Source: CADEEL01 sp050246475 | GTDB lineage: Bacteria; Pseudomonadota; Alphaproteobacteria; Caulobacterales; Aquidulcibacteraceae | DNA: 64,000 nt | Assembly (NCBI GenBank): GCA_050246475.1 | Contig: JBFWVZ010000003.1 | Span: 372,001-436,000, forward strand | Direction: 5' to 3' | Part shown: positions 48,326-57,996 of the stretch, one piece after another | How positions within the stretch are numbered: the stretch's first letter is position 1 | Layout: each line of letters starts with the position of its first letter | Notes under the pieces: model-generated | Told to the model about the DNA's origin: nothing | What the model saw: the letters and a program-made list of their open reading frames with translations, nothing else | Database searches by the model: none | Made by a program: the position numbers and the translations under genes

Positions 48326-50083
48326 ATGCTTCGCCCCCTTGCTCTGCCAGCAGCCGTCGCCGCGCTCGTCGCGGCCGTGCCCGCGTGGGCGGACAATCCC
48401 GTGGAACTTCAAGGCGTTGATGAAGAAACAGCGGAGCAGATCGAGGCTGTCTTGCCGGATCGTGAGGCCCCTGACTCACTCTTCGCGGCCGAGCGACTCG
48501 CTGCCGAGGCGGCGGATCGGGCGCGGGCATGGCTTCGCGCGGAAGGCTATTACGCCGCCGAAGTCGCGCCGGGCGCGGACGAGCGCCCCCACGCCTGGGT
48601 CGCGATCACGCCCGGAGAACGTTTCCGCCTCGCCGCCCCCGCCACGACATTCCTCGAAACGCCGCCGAGTGAAGACGCGCGCACGGCGGTCGAAGGCGCC
48701 GTCTCCACACTCCGTCCCGAAGCGCCCGCGCGCAGCGCCGATATTCTCGCCGCGGAGCAAGCCGGCCTCGCCGCGTTGCGCGCCGCCGGCTATCCCGACG
48801 CCGCCCTCGGCGAGCGCGAAGTGATCGTCGATCACGCAACGCGCCGCGTCTCCGCGACATTGCGCTTCAACGCGCACACGCCCGCACTCCTTGGCCGCGT
48901 CACCGTCACGCCCGAGGGCGTCATCCGCGACGATCTTGCGCAACGCATGGCGCCCTGGCGTCCCGGCGATCGCTACGCGCCCGAACTCCTCACGCGCTTG
49001 CGCCGCAACGCCGCCGCCACCGGCGCGTTCGCGAACGTCACAACCGAGCTCTCCGCGCAAACCAATGCGGACGGGCAACGCGACGTGACGCTCACACTGG
49101 AGCCGCTGGAGCGCCGCACGATCGAAATTGGCGCCGGCTATTCGACGACGGAGGGCGCAGGCGTCGATGTCGAATGGTCGCGCCGCAATGCAGCGCGGCG
49201 CGCGGAAACACTGACGCTTGCCGGCACGCTCGCGGAAGCTCGTCAAAGTGCGCGCGCGCAACTTGCGATCCCGAACGCGACGACGCTCGGGCGCACCACG
49301 AACTACGTGTTGCAGGCGATCCGCGAGGACGCCGGCCCCTATGATCGCCAAGCGCTCTCCGCGTCCTGGTCCGTCGATGCAGCGCCGCGCCGCCAATTCG
49401 GCCAGCAGCTCGGCCTGAGCTACGGCGCCTCGATCAGCGCTGAATCCTACGATCGCGCCGCCGGCGTCGAGAACGCCTACATCCTCACCACCTTCGCCGA
49501 CATCCGCCGCGACACAACGGATATCCCGCTCGACGCGCGCAACGGCTCGTTGCTGCAGGCGCGCATCGAACCGTCTGTCTCAACCGGAGACGCCACCATT
49601 CCCTTCGTGCGCTTCATCGGCGATGCGCGCATCTACGAGACGCCGGATTTCGCGGACGATGTCACGTTCGCGGCGCGTCTGCGCGTCGGCGCGGTCGCGC
49701 CCGTCGGCGGCGAGAGCGCGGACCTTCCGCTCGATCGTTTGTTCTACGCCGGCGGCGGCGGCTCCGTGCGCGGCTACGCGTACAATTCGATCTTCCCGGA
49801 GAACAACCTTCTGCTCGATGAGCCGCCGGGCGGGCGCGGCCTTATCGAGGTGTCGGCGGAGACGCGCTGGCGCATCGGCGGCGGCTGGGGCGTCGTCGGC
49901 TTCATTGACGGCGGCAGCGCCTTCGATGAATGGGAAAACGCCGACATGCGCTGGGGCGCGGGCCTCGGCGTGCGCTACGATCTCGGCTTCGCGCCCGTGC
50001 GCTTCGATATCGCTGTGCCGCTCGATGCACGCGATGAGGACGACAGCTTCGCCTTCTATCTCAGCATCGGGCAAGCGTTTTGA
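48326..50083 (+). CDS. tamA: TamA-like Omp85 outer-membrane protein
   Basis: 585 residues with a Sec signal (LALPAAVAALVAAVPAWADNP). POTRA-like modules fill about 25-260 (RARAWLRAEGYYAAEV, AALRAAGYPDAALGER, LTRLRRNAAATGAFANVTTEL), then a beta-barrel to the end with GGGGSVRGY (the loop-6 VRG[FY] motif) and a terminal aromatic residue (IGQAF). It acts with TamB in outer-membrane protein or lipid delivery. The next gene starts within its stop codon. Confidence 0.92.
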   Translation: MLRPLALPAAVAALVAAVPAWADNPVELQGVDEETAEQIEAVLPDREAPDSLFAAERLAAEAADRARAWLRAEGYYAAEVAPGADERPHAWVAITPGERFRLAAPATTFLETPPSEDARTAVEGAVSTLRPEAPARSADILAAEQAGLAALRAAGYPDAALGEREVIVDHATRRVSATLRFNAHTPALLGRVTVTPEGVIRDDLAQRMAPWRPGDRYAPELLTRLRRNAAATGAFANVTTELSAQTNADGQRDVTLTLEPLERRTIEIGAGYSTTEGAGVDVEWSRRNAARRAETLTLAGTLAEARQSARAQLAIPNATTLGRTTNYVLQAIREDAGPYDRQALSASWSVDAAPRRQFGQQLGLSYGASISAESYDRAAGVENAYILTTFADIRRDTTDIPLDARNGSLLQARIEPSVSTGDATIPFVRFIGDARIYETPDFADDVTFAARLRVGAVAPVGGESADLPLDRLFYAGGGGSVRGYAYNSIFPENNLLLDEPPGGRGLIEVSAETRWRIGGGWGVVGFIDGGSAFDEWENADMRWGAGLGVRYDLGFAPVRFDIAVPLDARDEDDSFAFYLSIGQAF

Positions 50084-53000
50084 GCCGCAAGCGCACCCTT
50101 CGTCGCGTCGGCATCGGCGCCGGAGTCGCGGCGCTCGGCGCGCTCGCCTGGAGCATCGGGCCAGGCGCGCCCGGGCTTGTTTCGTGGCTCGCGGATGGGC
50201 GCGAGATCTGGCGCCTCGGCCGGCTCGATCTCGAAGGCGTGAGCGGCCCCCACATCGCCGCCTTGCGCGCTGCACGCTTCACATTGAGCGACGAGCAAGG
50301 CGTTTGGATCGAGGCGCGCGGGATCGACCTCTCCTGGTCGCCGCTTGCGCTCTTGTTCAACGATGTGGACGTGGCCGCCGTAAGCGCCGAAGAACTCGAT
50401 GTCGCGCGCAGACCGATCCTTTCGGCGCCGCGCCCGCCCGGTTGGTTTCAGCCGGACGTGAACATCGCGTCGATACGCGCCCGTACGATCAATTTCGCCG
50501 AGCCCGTCGCCGGCGTCGCCGCGCAGATCACCCTCACCGGCGTCATGACGATGGAGGATCGCGATCTCTCGCTGCTCTCACTCGAAGCGCGCCGCCTCGA
50601 CGCCGATACGGACCGCCTCACGCTGCGCATCAATGCGCGCGAGAACGAACTTCTCTTCGCCGAAGCGCGCGGCGCGGCGGGCGGCCTGCTCGCACACATG
50701 CTGGGCGTCGAGGATCGGTCCGTCGCGCTCGACGCGCGCGGGATTGGCGTAGCGCGTGAAGGCGAGGGAACGATCGTCGCGACAATTGGCGAAGACTCTC
50801 TCGCCGGCGGGCGCATGCACTGGGGCGTTGAGGATTGGGGCGCCACGCTCGCAATCAATCCGAGCTTCGCGCCAATCTTCAGCCAGATCACCGGGCGCTT
50901 CGGCCCCGCGCTCACGCTTGAAGCGCGCGGCGAACGCAATGATCGCGCGCGCCAGCCCTTCACGCTCACTGCACGCGCCGACAATCTCGAACTGACCGCC
51001 AATGGTCACTTCAACCGCGTCTGGCGCGCCGATGGGCCCGTGCGTCTCTCCGCGACAATCCCGGATCTCAATCGCATCGCGCCGGAACTCTTCCTCGATG
51101 CGGACGCCGCCGCCCTTGCGGGCGATCTCACACTGCGCGACGGCCGCATCGATTTCGCCGGCGATGCGCGCGCGAACAATGTCGGCGAAGGCGTCGTCCG
51201 CGCCGATGCGGCCGGGGCCGTCACGTTCGCGTGGACAGCCCGCGCCGCCGACGCGACGGCCAATCTCTCGCTCACGCCGCGCGGCGCGCCGGAGACGCGC
51301 CGCCTTCTCGCCAACGGCCGCCTCAATCTGCGCATCGTCTATGATCGCGGCGACGAGCGCATTGTCGTGCGGCGGGGCGATCTTCAAAGCGAGGCGCTGC
51401 GCATAGAGGCGCAAGGCGCCGTGGACGATGCGCAAGGCGCGCTCAACGGCCGTTGGCAAATCTCCCGCCTCGCCGCCGCGTCTCCCGAGATCGCCGGCGC
51501 CGCACGCGGCGCGTGGCGCATGCGCCGCCAAGGCGAAGAACCCTGGCGCATCGAAGCCGACGGCTTGGCGCGCGATGTGCGCGCGCGCGCCGCGCCGCTC
51601 GATCAGCTCCTCGGCGCAACGCCGCGCATGGAATTTACCGGAACGCTGATCGAGGGCGGCGTGCGCGTCGATCGTGCGGTGCTCAATGGCGCCCGCTTGC
51701 GCGCCGGCGCGCAGGGCCTCTTCCGCGAAACATTGGACCTTCGCGTCGAAGCGACCGCGCGCGGGCCGATCCGCGCTGGAAACGCAGAGATCACCGGCGC
51801 CATCGACGCGACAGGCGCAGTCACCGGCCCGCTCGCGCATCCGCGCCTCACGATGGAAGCGAGCATGAGCCGCTTCGATCTCGCCGGCGCCGCGATCGAA
51901 CGCCCGCAGCTCCGCTTCAGCTACGATTTCGCCGCGCGCCAAGGCGAAGGCGATGTGCAAGGTCTCTTCGCGGGCAGCCCCGCGCATGCGGAGGCGCAGA
52001 TCAGCGCGACGAACGATGCGCTGGTTCTCTCCGACCTCAACGCGCAGGCGCTCGGCCTCACGGGAACGGGCCAAGCCGCTTTCACCAATGACGGCCCTTC
52101 GCTCACCCTCGCGGTGGCCGGGCCGCTCACGGCGATGAACGCCGAACTCTCCGGCGCGGTTGAAGCAAACGTCACGCTCACGCCCACGCTCGGCCAGCCG
52201 CCCCGGCTCGACTTGCGCGCTGGGGTAACGCAAGCCGCCTTCGGCGATCTGCGCTTCTCTCACGCTCTGCTGGCCCTGGAAGGCCCGATAGACAATCTCG
52301 CCGCGCGCCTCGCCTTGCGCGGCGCATCGGGCGACACGGCCGTTGATTTCAATGCGACCGGATCCATTGTCAGCGCCAGCGAACGCACAATCGCGACCTT
52401 GGAAGCGCGCGGCGCGCTCGGCGGGGAAACGCTCGCCACGCGCACGCCTGCCCGCATCGAGATCGCGAACGGCCGCTTGAATGCCGAAGGCAGCTTCATC
52501 GCCGGCGACGGCCGCGCCGATCTCTCCTGGCAAAGCGAAGGCGAACGTTTCGCGGCGTCCGCGCGCTTCGATCGCGCCGAGCTTGCGCCCTTCGCCGCGC
52601 TTGCGGGCCAGCGCGCGGAAGGAACAGCGTCAGGCGATCTCCGCGTCGCTTCCGCGAACGGCGGCCTCGCAGGCCAAGCCAATCTTTCCATCAACGGCGC
52701 GCGCCTGCCCGCACGCATGCGAAGCCCTCTCGACATCCGCATCGATGCCCGCCTTGAGCCCACGCGCGTCACCGGCTCCCTCATCGCTAACTCGAACGAC
52801 GGCTTCGAAGGCGCCGTCGAAGGTTCGGCGCCCGTCGAAACGAGCGCCAATCCCGTGCGCATCGCGCTCGCCGATGGGGGAGAGGGTGAGGCGGCCTGGC
52901 GCGCGCGCGGCCCCGCCGATTCCCTTTGGAGTCTCGTCGGCGGGCTCGACCAATCGCTGGGCGGCAATGTCGAGGGGCAAGGCCGCATCCGTTTCAACGC

Positions 53001-54141
53001 CGCCGCGCTGCGCGGCGCCGGCAACCTCGCGCTCACCAACGGCCGCTTTGAAGATCGCGCCGCGGGCTTTCAATTTCACGATGTCGATGCGCGCATCGAA
53101 TTCACCGAAGCCGGCGCCTCGCGCTTCACCATCGCCGCGACCGGGCCGGAAGGCGGCAGGCTCACCGGCAGCGGCAGCGCCAGCGGCCTGCGCCAAGGCG
53201 AACTCGATCTCTCCATGCGCGCCCTGCGCTTCGTCGATCGCGAGGACATCTCCGCAATGGCGACGGGCGATATCACCCTCGCATGGACGCCCGAGGGCGC
53301 GCGTCTCTCCGGCGCGCTCGCGCTCGATCAAGCAGAACTCACGCTCGTCACGCGCGCGGATGCGATCATCCCCGAGATGGAGGTAATCGAGATCAACCGG
53401 CCTGGCGGCGATCTTCCTCCGCCGCGCCCGCGCGCGCCGGGTCCATCGGCTGCGCTCGATCTCCGCTTGACCGCGCCGTCGCGCATCTACACGCGCGGAC
53501 GCGGGCTGAACGCCGAATGGTCCCTCGATGCGCGCCTGCAAGGCCGCTCCAACGCGCCGCTTATCTACGGCGAAGCGCGCCTCGTGCGCGGCGAGTTCGC
53601 GCTCGCGGGCCGCCCTTTCGACATCGAACGCGGGACGATCCAGCTGCGCGGCGCGCTGGAGGCCGCAACGCTCGATCTGCTCGCCGAGCGCACCGAGCCC
53701 GAACTCACCGCGCGCGTCGCCATCAGCGGCGATCTCTTCGATCCCACGATCACCTTCTCCAGCGATCCCGCACTGCCGGAGGATGAGATCCTGCCGCACA
53801 TCCTTTTTGGACGCGCGCAGGAGGATCTATCGCCGCTCGAAGGCGCCCAGCTCGCCGCGAGCCTTGCCTCGATCGCAGGCGGCTCGGCGTTCGACATCGC
53901 CGGCATGGCGCGCGCCGCGATCGGTCTTGATCGGTTCGACGTGCGCGAGGATGAGGAAGGCATCGTCGTTTCCGGCGGCCGCTATCTCACGCGCGACGTC
54001 TATCTCGAATTCTCACGCTCCGGCATCGGCGAAGCCGGCACGCGCATCGAATGGCGCGTGCGCCCGCAGCTTTCGCTGGTGACATCCTTCCTGGGCAGCG
54101 AGGATCAGCGCGCCTCGGTGCGTTGGCGGCGCGATTACTAG
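50080..54141 (+). CDS. tamB: TamB-like translocation/assembly module protein
   Basis: 1353 residues, from a TTG at 50080 that overlaps the TamA TGA (TTGA). No ATG lies at a fitting place, and the membrane anchor (VGIGAGVAALGALAWSIGPG) begins right behind the TTG. The long middle consists of repeating beta strands of AsmA/TamB type, and the C-terminal domain (about 1000-1353) has RGEFALAGRPFDIERGTIQLRG, EDEILPHILFGRAQEDLSPLEGAQLA and LEFSRSGIGEAGTRIEWRVRP, the conserved TamB end. It is a periplasm-spanning lipid-conduit-like protein paired with TamA. Confidence 0.93.
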   Translation: MSRKRTLRRVGIGAGVAALGALAWSIGPGAPGLVSWLADGREIWRLGRLDLEGVSGPHIAALRAARFTLSDEQGVWIEARGIDLSWSPLALLFNDVDVAAVSAEELDVARRPILSAPRPPGWFQPDVNIASIRARTINFAEPVAGVAAQITLTGVMTMEDRDLSLLSLEARRLDADTDRLTLRINARENELLFAEARGAAGGLLAHMLGVEDRSVALDARGIGVAREGEGTIVATIGEDSLAGGRMHWGVEDWGATLAINPSFAPIFSQITGRFGPALTLEARGERNDRARQPFTLTARADNLELTANGHFNRVWRADGPVRLSATIPDLNRIAPELFLDADAAALAGDLTLRDGRIDFAGDARANNVGEGVVRADAAGAVTFAWTARAADATANLSLTPRGAPETRRLLANGRLNLRIVYDRGDERIVVRRGDLQSEALRIEAQGAVDDAQGALNGRWQISRLAAASPEIAGAARGAWRMRRQGEEPWRIEADGLARDVRARAAPLDQLLGATPRMEFTGTLIEGGVRVDRAVLNGARLRAGAQGLFRETLDLRVEATARGPIRAGNAEITGAIDATGAVTGPLAHPRLTMEASMSRFDLAGAAIERPQLRFSYDFAARQGEGDVQGLFAGSPAHAEAQISATNDALVLSDLNAQALGLTGTGQAAFTNDGPSLTLAVAGPLTAMNAELSGAVEANVTLTPTLGQPPRLDLRAGVTQAAFGDLRFSHALLALEGPIDNLAARLALRGASGDTAVDFNATGSIVSASERTIATLEARGALGGETLATRTPARIEIANGRLNAEGSFIAGDGRADLSWQSEGERFAASARFDRAELAPFAALAGQRAEGTASGDLRVASANGGLAGQANLSINGARLPARMRSPLDIRIDARLEPTRVTGSLIANSNDGFEGAVEGSAPVETSANPVRIALADGGEGEAAWRARGPADSLWSLVGGLDQSLGGNVEGQGRIRFNAAALRGAGNLALTNGRFEDRAAGFQFHDVDARIEFTEAGASRFTIAATGPEGGRLTGSGSASGLRQGELDLSMRALRFVDREDISAMATGDITLAWTPEGARLSGALALDQAELTLVTRADAIIPEMEVIEINRPGGDLPPPRPRAPGPSAALDLRLTAPSRIYTRGRGLNAEWSLDARLQGRSNAPLIYGEARLVRGEFALAGRPFDIERGTIQLRGALEAATLDLLAERTEPELTARVAISGDLFDPTITFSSDPALPEDEILPHILFGRAQEDLSPLEGAQLAASLASIAGGSAFDIAGMARAAIGLDRFDVREDEEGIVVSGGRYLTRDVYLEFSRSGIGEAGTRIEWRVRPQLSLVTSFLGSEDQRASVRWRRDY

Positions 54142-54983
54142 CGGAAAAGCGCCGTCAGCCGGATTGCGCTCGGCTCGTGCAGGAGGCGCGGCCAAAGCTC
54201 GATGCCCTGCCAAACCGAGAGCGCAATCACGAGAAAGCCGACCGCGCCGAACAGAATCCGCGTCGGCACGACTTTCGTCACGTGGCCCGCAAGCGGCGCG
54301 GCCAGCACGCCCCCGACAAGCAAACCGCCGAGCGCCATCGCCAGCTGGCGCACGCCGCCGACGACTTCGAGGCGCCCCGTCGCGAGCGCCCAGATGAACG
54401 CCGCCGAGATCGCCATCGTGACGAAGAACTCGACCGTGTTGACCGTGCCGATCACATAACGCGGCGTGTGCCCGCGCCCCATCAAGGTCGTCGCCACGAC
54501 CGGCCCCCAGCCGCCGCCGCCGCTCGCATCGAGAAAGCCGCCGGCAACGCCGAGCGGGATCACATGCTTCAGGCGCGGCTCATGCTCCGCCGGCTCCCGG
54601 AACGCGCGCAGGAAAATCAAGAACCCGAGCACCGCCAGATAGGCGACGACGACCGTCTTCACCAAAGTCTGATCGAAGCTCGTGATCACGTAGGCGCCCA
54701 ACACGCCGCCGACTATTCCCGCCGGCGCCAAGCGCAAGAAAAGCGGCCAATTCACATTGCGATGCACGATGTGGGACGTGCCCGAGGCGGCGGTCGTCAC
54801 GCACTCGGCGGCGTGGATCATCGCGGAGGCTTGCGCGGGCGGAATGCCGAACGTGAGCAGCGCCGTGGAGGAGATCACGCCGTACGCCATGCCCAACGCG
54901 CCGTCGATCAGCTGCGCGAAGAAGCCTATCGCCAGGAAGATCGCGAGCGGCGCGATGAAATCCGAGATGGAGGTCAGGTCCAT
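54138..54983 (-). CDS. TauE/SafE family sulfite exporter-like permease
   Basis: 281 residues from ATG 54983 (MDLTSISDFIAPLAI). About eight hydrophobic segments, with FFAQLIDGALGMAYG near the start and PLGVAGGFLDASGGGGWGPVVATTLMGRG in the middle, are the family's two half-repeat motifs. These permeases move sulfite, sulfonates or other small organic anions. The gene is 87 nt downstream of cysH, so export or uptake of a sulfur anion in step with the sulfate operon is likely. Its stop shares CTAG with tamB. Confidence 0.9.
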   Translation of the reverse strand: MDLTSISDFIAPLAIFLAIGFFAQLIDGALGMAYGVISSTALLTFGIPPAQASAMIHAAECVTTAASGTSHIVHRNVNWPLFLRLAPAGIVGGVLGAYVITSFDQTLVKTVVVAYLAVLGFLIFLRAFREPAEHEPRLKHVIPLGVAGGFLDASGGGGWGPVVATTLMGRGHTPRYVIGTVNTVEFFVTMAISAAFIWALATGRLEVVGGVRQLAMALGGLLVGGVLAAPLAGHVTKVVPTRILFGAVGFLVIALSVWQGIELWPRLLHEPSAIRLTALFR

Positions 54984-55070
54984 ACTTTGCGCAGCCGCTC
55001 CGCTCCGCGAGGGCCGGCGCGCCAAGCGCCGTCCCGTCCGCGCGCGCCTTCTAGCGCGCTTCGCTCCTGA

Positions 55071-55820
55071 TCAAAAAGTAAGGCGCCGTTGCGGCGCGGC
55101 AGGCCGGTGTATCCCGCACTCGGTCTTGCCCGAACCAGCCCAGCGCCCGGCGCGCGCATCGGTGCCTTCCGTGGGCGACGTGCAGGGCCAGCATCCGATG
55201 GAGGGGTAGCCCTGCGCCACGAGGGGGTGCGGCGGAAGCCCGTTCTCTCGCGCATACGAATTAATCTCCTTCGGAGTCCACGCGACGAGCGGGTTGATCT
55301 TGAAATGGAGCCCATCGTGCTCCGCGACAGGCAGTTGTGCGCGCACCGAGCCGTGATGGCGCTTGCGCCCGGAAATCCACGCCGTGAAACCGGAAAGCGC
55401 CTTCTCGTTCGGGCGCACCTTGCGCAGCATGCAGCACGCGTCGGGATTGGTGCGCCAGAGATCGCCGCCGGGATCCTCGATGGCGAGTTCGGTGTCATCC
55501 GGCTTGGCGATGCGCACGTCTTCAAGCTTGAGCCGCGTCGCCAACTCGTCGCGATAGTCGAGCGTCTGCGCGAAGTGCTTGCCGGTGTCGATAAAGATGA
55601 CCGGAAGTTTGCGATCCACCTGCGAGACGAGATGCAGCAGCGCCGCCGATTCAGCGCCGAAGGAGGAGACGAGCGCGATCTCGCCCGCGAACTCGCGCTC
55701 GATCGCGGCGCGCAGGATCGCGGATGGATGCGCGCCTTCAAACTCTTCGGAAAGTGCGGCTGCGCGAAGAGAGCGTTCGTCGATCTCCAGATCGTGCGGG
55801 ACGGGCGCAAGCGCGGTCAT
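55071..55820 (-). CDS. cysH: phosphoadenylyl/adenylyl-sulfate reductase
   Basis: 249 residues from ATG 55820 (ATGA with the DUF934 gene). PP-loop-like SSFGAESAALLHLV, FIDTGKHFAQTLDYRDEL, then DACCMLRK and IGCWPCTSP give the four cysteines of a [4Fe-4S] cluster, and ECGIH is the catalytic cysteine near the end. The CC...CxxC pairs indicate that the enzyme prefers APS over PAPS, as in most alphaproteobacteria. It forms sulfite for the adjacent reductase. Confidence 0.94.
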   Translation of the reverse strand: MTALAPVPHDLEIDERSLRAAALSEEFEGAHPSAILRAAIEREFAGEIALVSSFGAESAALLHLVSQVDRKLPVIFIDTGKHFAQTLDYRDELATRLKLEDVRIAKPDDTELAIEDPGGDLWRTNPDACCMLRKVRPNEKALSGFTAWISGRKRHHGSVRAQLPVAEHDGLHFKINPLVAWTPKEINSYARENGLPPHPLVAQGYPSIGCWPCTSPTEGTDARAGRWAGSGKTECGIHRPAAPQRRLTF

Positions 55821-56326
55821 TCGGCGGCTTCCTGAACGGGGCGCCGCAACCGCGCGACAGGCGTGCGCGCATCGGAGGCGCGCTGATAGACACGTGAGAA
55901 GGTTCCCGCCGCGCGCTTAAGCGCGGCTTGGGCGTCAGCGGTTTGAACCTCGAACGCATCGAAGCCGCAGCGCAGCATGTAGAAGAGCTGATCCTCGCGC
56001 ACATCCCCGACGGCGCGGAGTTCGCCCGTGAAGCCGTAGCGCTCCCGCGCGAGCCGCGCGGTCGAGTAGCCGCGCCCGTCGCGGAAGGCGGGGAACGATA
56101 TCGCGACGAGCGCGAGGCGCGGCAAGAGCGCGCCGACGGCTTCGATCTGATCGGCAGGCGCGATCAACACGCCCAGCTTGCCCTCGCGCGCGAGCAATGC
56201 CTCGCCTTCGGCCTTGAGGCGCGCGAACGGCACAAGCACATCGCCTGCGGGCAAAGGCGCATCGCCTTCAACAAACGTGAACGCATCGGCGCAGGGCGCG
56301 CCCTCTTTGTTCAGCAACGTGCTCAT
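55817..56326 (-). CDS. DUF934 domain protein
   Basis: 169 residues from ATG 56326. GVLIAPADQIEAVGALLPRLALVAISFPAFRDGRGYSTARLARERYGF, then GDVREDQLFYMLRCGFDAFEV is the DUF934 pattern. The family is always found next to sulfite reductase and cysH and is thought to help sulfate or sulfite reduction, maybe as an electron-transfer or assembly helper; its biochemical activity is not established as far as I know. It is overlapped by 4 nt on both sides in the operon. Confidence 0.93.
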   Translation of the reverse strand: MSTLLNKEGAPCADAFTFVEGDAPLPAGDVLVPFARLKAEGEALLAREGKLGVLIAPADQIEAVGALLPRLALVAISFPAFRDGRGYSTARLARERYGFTGELRAVGDVREDQLFYMLRCGFDAFEVQTADAQAALKRAAGTFSRVYQRASDARTPVARLRRPVQEAAE

Positions 56327-57996
56327 GCGTGCGCCTCCGCCTTGGCGCCGTAAATCGCCTCTTCGAAGGGTGCGCCGCCGAGGCGCTCATAGGCGTCGAT
56401 GAAGCGTTCGCTCTCATCGGTGCGCAGATCGAGGTAACGCGCCACGATCCGCGCGATCGCGTCCGGCACCTGCTCGCCGGGCAAGCCTTTGCCCGTGATC
56501 TTGCCGAGGCGCGCCTGCTCGTCGCCGCGCCCGCCGAGGAGGATCTGGTAGAATTCCTCGCCGTGCTTATCGACGCCAAGAATGCCGATGTGGCCGACGT
56601 GGTGATGCCCGCACGCATTGATGCAGCCCGAAATCTTGATCTTCAGCTCGCCGATGCGCGCTTGCTGCTCAAGGTCCGCGAACTTTTCGGAGATGCCCTG
56701 CGCGATGGGGATCGAGCGCGCGTTGGCGAGATCGCAATAATCGAGGCCCGGGCACGCGATGATGTCCGACACCAAGCCGGCGTTCGGCGTGGCCAGATCG
56801 TTCGCGCGCAGCGCCTGCCAAAGATCATAGAGCGCGGAAAGCTCCACGTGCGGCAGCACGAGGTTTTGCTCGTGCGAGACGCGGATCTCATCAAACGAAT
56901 AAGCGCGCGCCAGCGCGGCGGCCGCCTCCATCTGCGCGCTGGTCGCATCGCCCGGAATGCCGCCGATCGGCTTCAGGCTGATCGTGGCGATCGCGTAGCC
57001 GGGAATCTTGTGCGCGTGCACATTCGTCGCCACCCAGCGCGCAAAGTTCGCATCCTTCTCTTGCGCGGCTTCAAACTCGCGGCTTGCGGCCTTGAGCTTT
57101 TTGAACGGCGGCGGCTCGAAATAGGCGCGGATGCGCTGATGTTCTTCTTCGGGCAGATTGATCGCCGCTTGAGGCGAAAGCTGCCACTCTTCCTCGACCT
57201 GGCGCGCAAACTCCTCCGCGCCGATCGCCGCGACGAGAATCTTGATGCGCGACTTGTAGAGATTGTCCCGCCGCCCGTAGCGGTTATAGACGCGCAGCGT
57301 CGCTTCCAGATACGAAAGCAAATCCGCCGCCGGCAGATTGTCCTTGATGAGCGGCGCGACATGCGGCGTGCGCCCTTGCCCGCCGCCGACATAGACCGCG
57401 AACACGATGCCGCCGTCGCCGCCGCGCTTCGCGTGCAGGCCAATGTCATGCACCTGCACGGCGGCGCGATCGTGCTCGGCGCCCGTCACCGCGATCTTGA
57501 ATTTGCGCGGCAGATACGAAAATTCCGGATGGAAGCTCGACCATTGCCGGATGATCTCGCTCCAGACGCGCGGATCATCCGTTTCATCGGACGCCGCCGC
57601 CGCGAAATGATCCGCCGTCACGTTGCGGATGCAGTTCCCGGAGGTCTGGATGCAATGCATCTCGACTTCCGCGAGCTCCTCCAGGATGCGCGGCACATCC
57701 ACGAGCTTGATCCAATTGAGCTGGAGGTTTTGCCGCGTGGTGAAGTGGCCGTAGCTCTTGTCGTAGTCGCGCGCGATGCGGGCGAGGCGCTCGAGTTGGC
57801 GTGAATCGAGCGTGCCGTAGGGGATCGCGATGCGCAGCATGTAGGCGTGAAGTTGCAGATAGAGGCCGTTCATCAGCCTGAGCGGCTTGAACTGATCCTC
57901 CGTGATCTCGCCCTTGAGACGCCGCTCCACCTGCCCGGAGAACTCCGCGATGCGCTCTTTGACAATCGTCGCGTCAAATTCATCGTAGCGATACAT
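56323..57996 (-). CDS. ferredoxin-type nitrite/sulfite reductase
   Basis: 557 residues from ATG 57996, which shares a base with the GST stop (TGATG). Two ferredoxin-like half-domains are seen (HFTTRQNLQLNWIKL near 80-95) and the siroheme/[4Fe-4S] cysteines CPGLDYC and CINACG in the C-part. It reduces sulfite to sulfide, or nitrite to ammonia, with six electrons. The setting beside cysH, cysG and DUF934 makes sulfite the likely substrate. It lacks a flavoprotein partner gene (cysJ) here, so ferredoxin is the probable donor. Confidence 0.93.
   Translation of the reverse strand: MYRYDEFDATIVKERIAEFSGQVERRLKGEITEDQFKPLRLMNGLYLQLHAYMLRIAIPYGTLDSRQLERLARIARDYDKSYGHFTTRQNLQLNWIKLVDVPRILEELAEVEMHCIQTSGNCIRNVTADHFAAAASDETDDPRVWSEIIRQWSSFHPEFSYLPRKFKIAVTGAEHDRAAVQVHDIGLHAKRGGDGGIVFAVYVGGGQGRTPHVAPLIKDNLPAADLLSYLEATLRVYNRYGRRDNLYKSRIKILVAAIGAEEFARQVEEEWQLSPQAAINLPEEEHQRIRAYFEPPPFKKLKAASREFEAAQEKDANFARWVATNVHAHKIPGYAIATISLKPIGGIPGDATSAQMEAAAALARAYSFDEIRVSHEQNLVLPHVELSALYDLWQALRANDLATPNAGLVSDIIACPGLDYCDLANARSIPIAQGISEKFADLEQQARIGELKIKISGCINACGHHHVGHIGILGVDKHGEEFYQILLGGRGDEQARLGKITGKGLPGEQVPDAIARIVARYLDLRTDESERFIDAYERLGGAPFEEAIYGAKAEAHA

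Noticed and set aside
50578..52533. 651-codon frame on the minus strand opposite tamB
   Set aside because: No domain or signal, composition of a shadow frame; the plus strand encodes a clear TamB.
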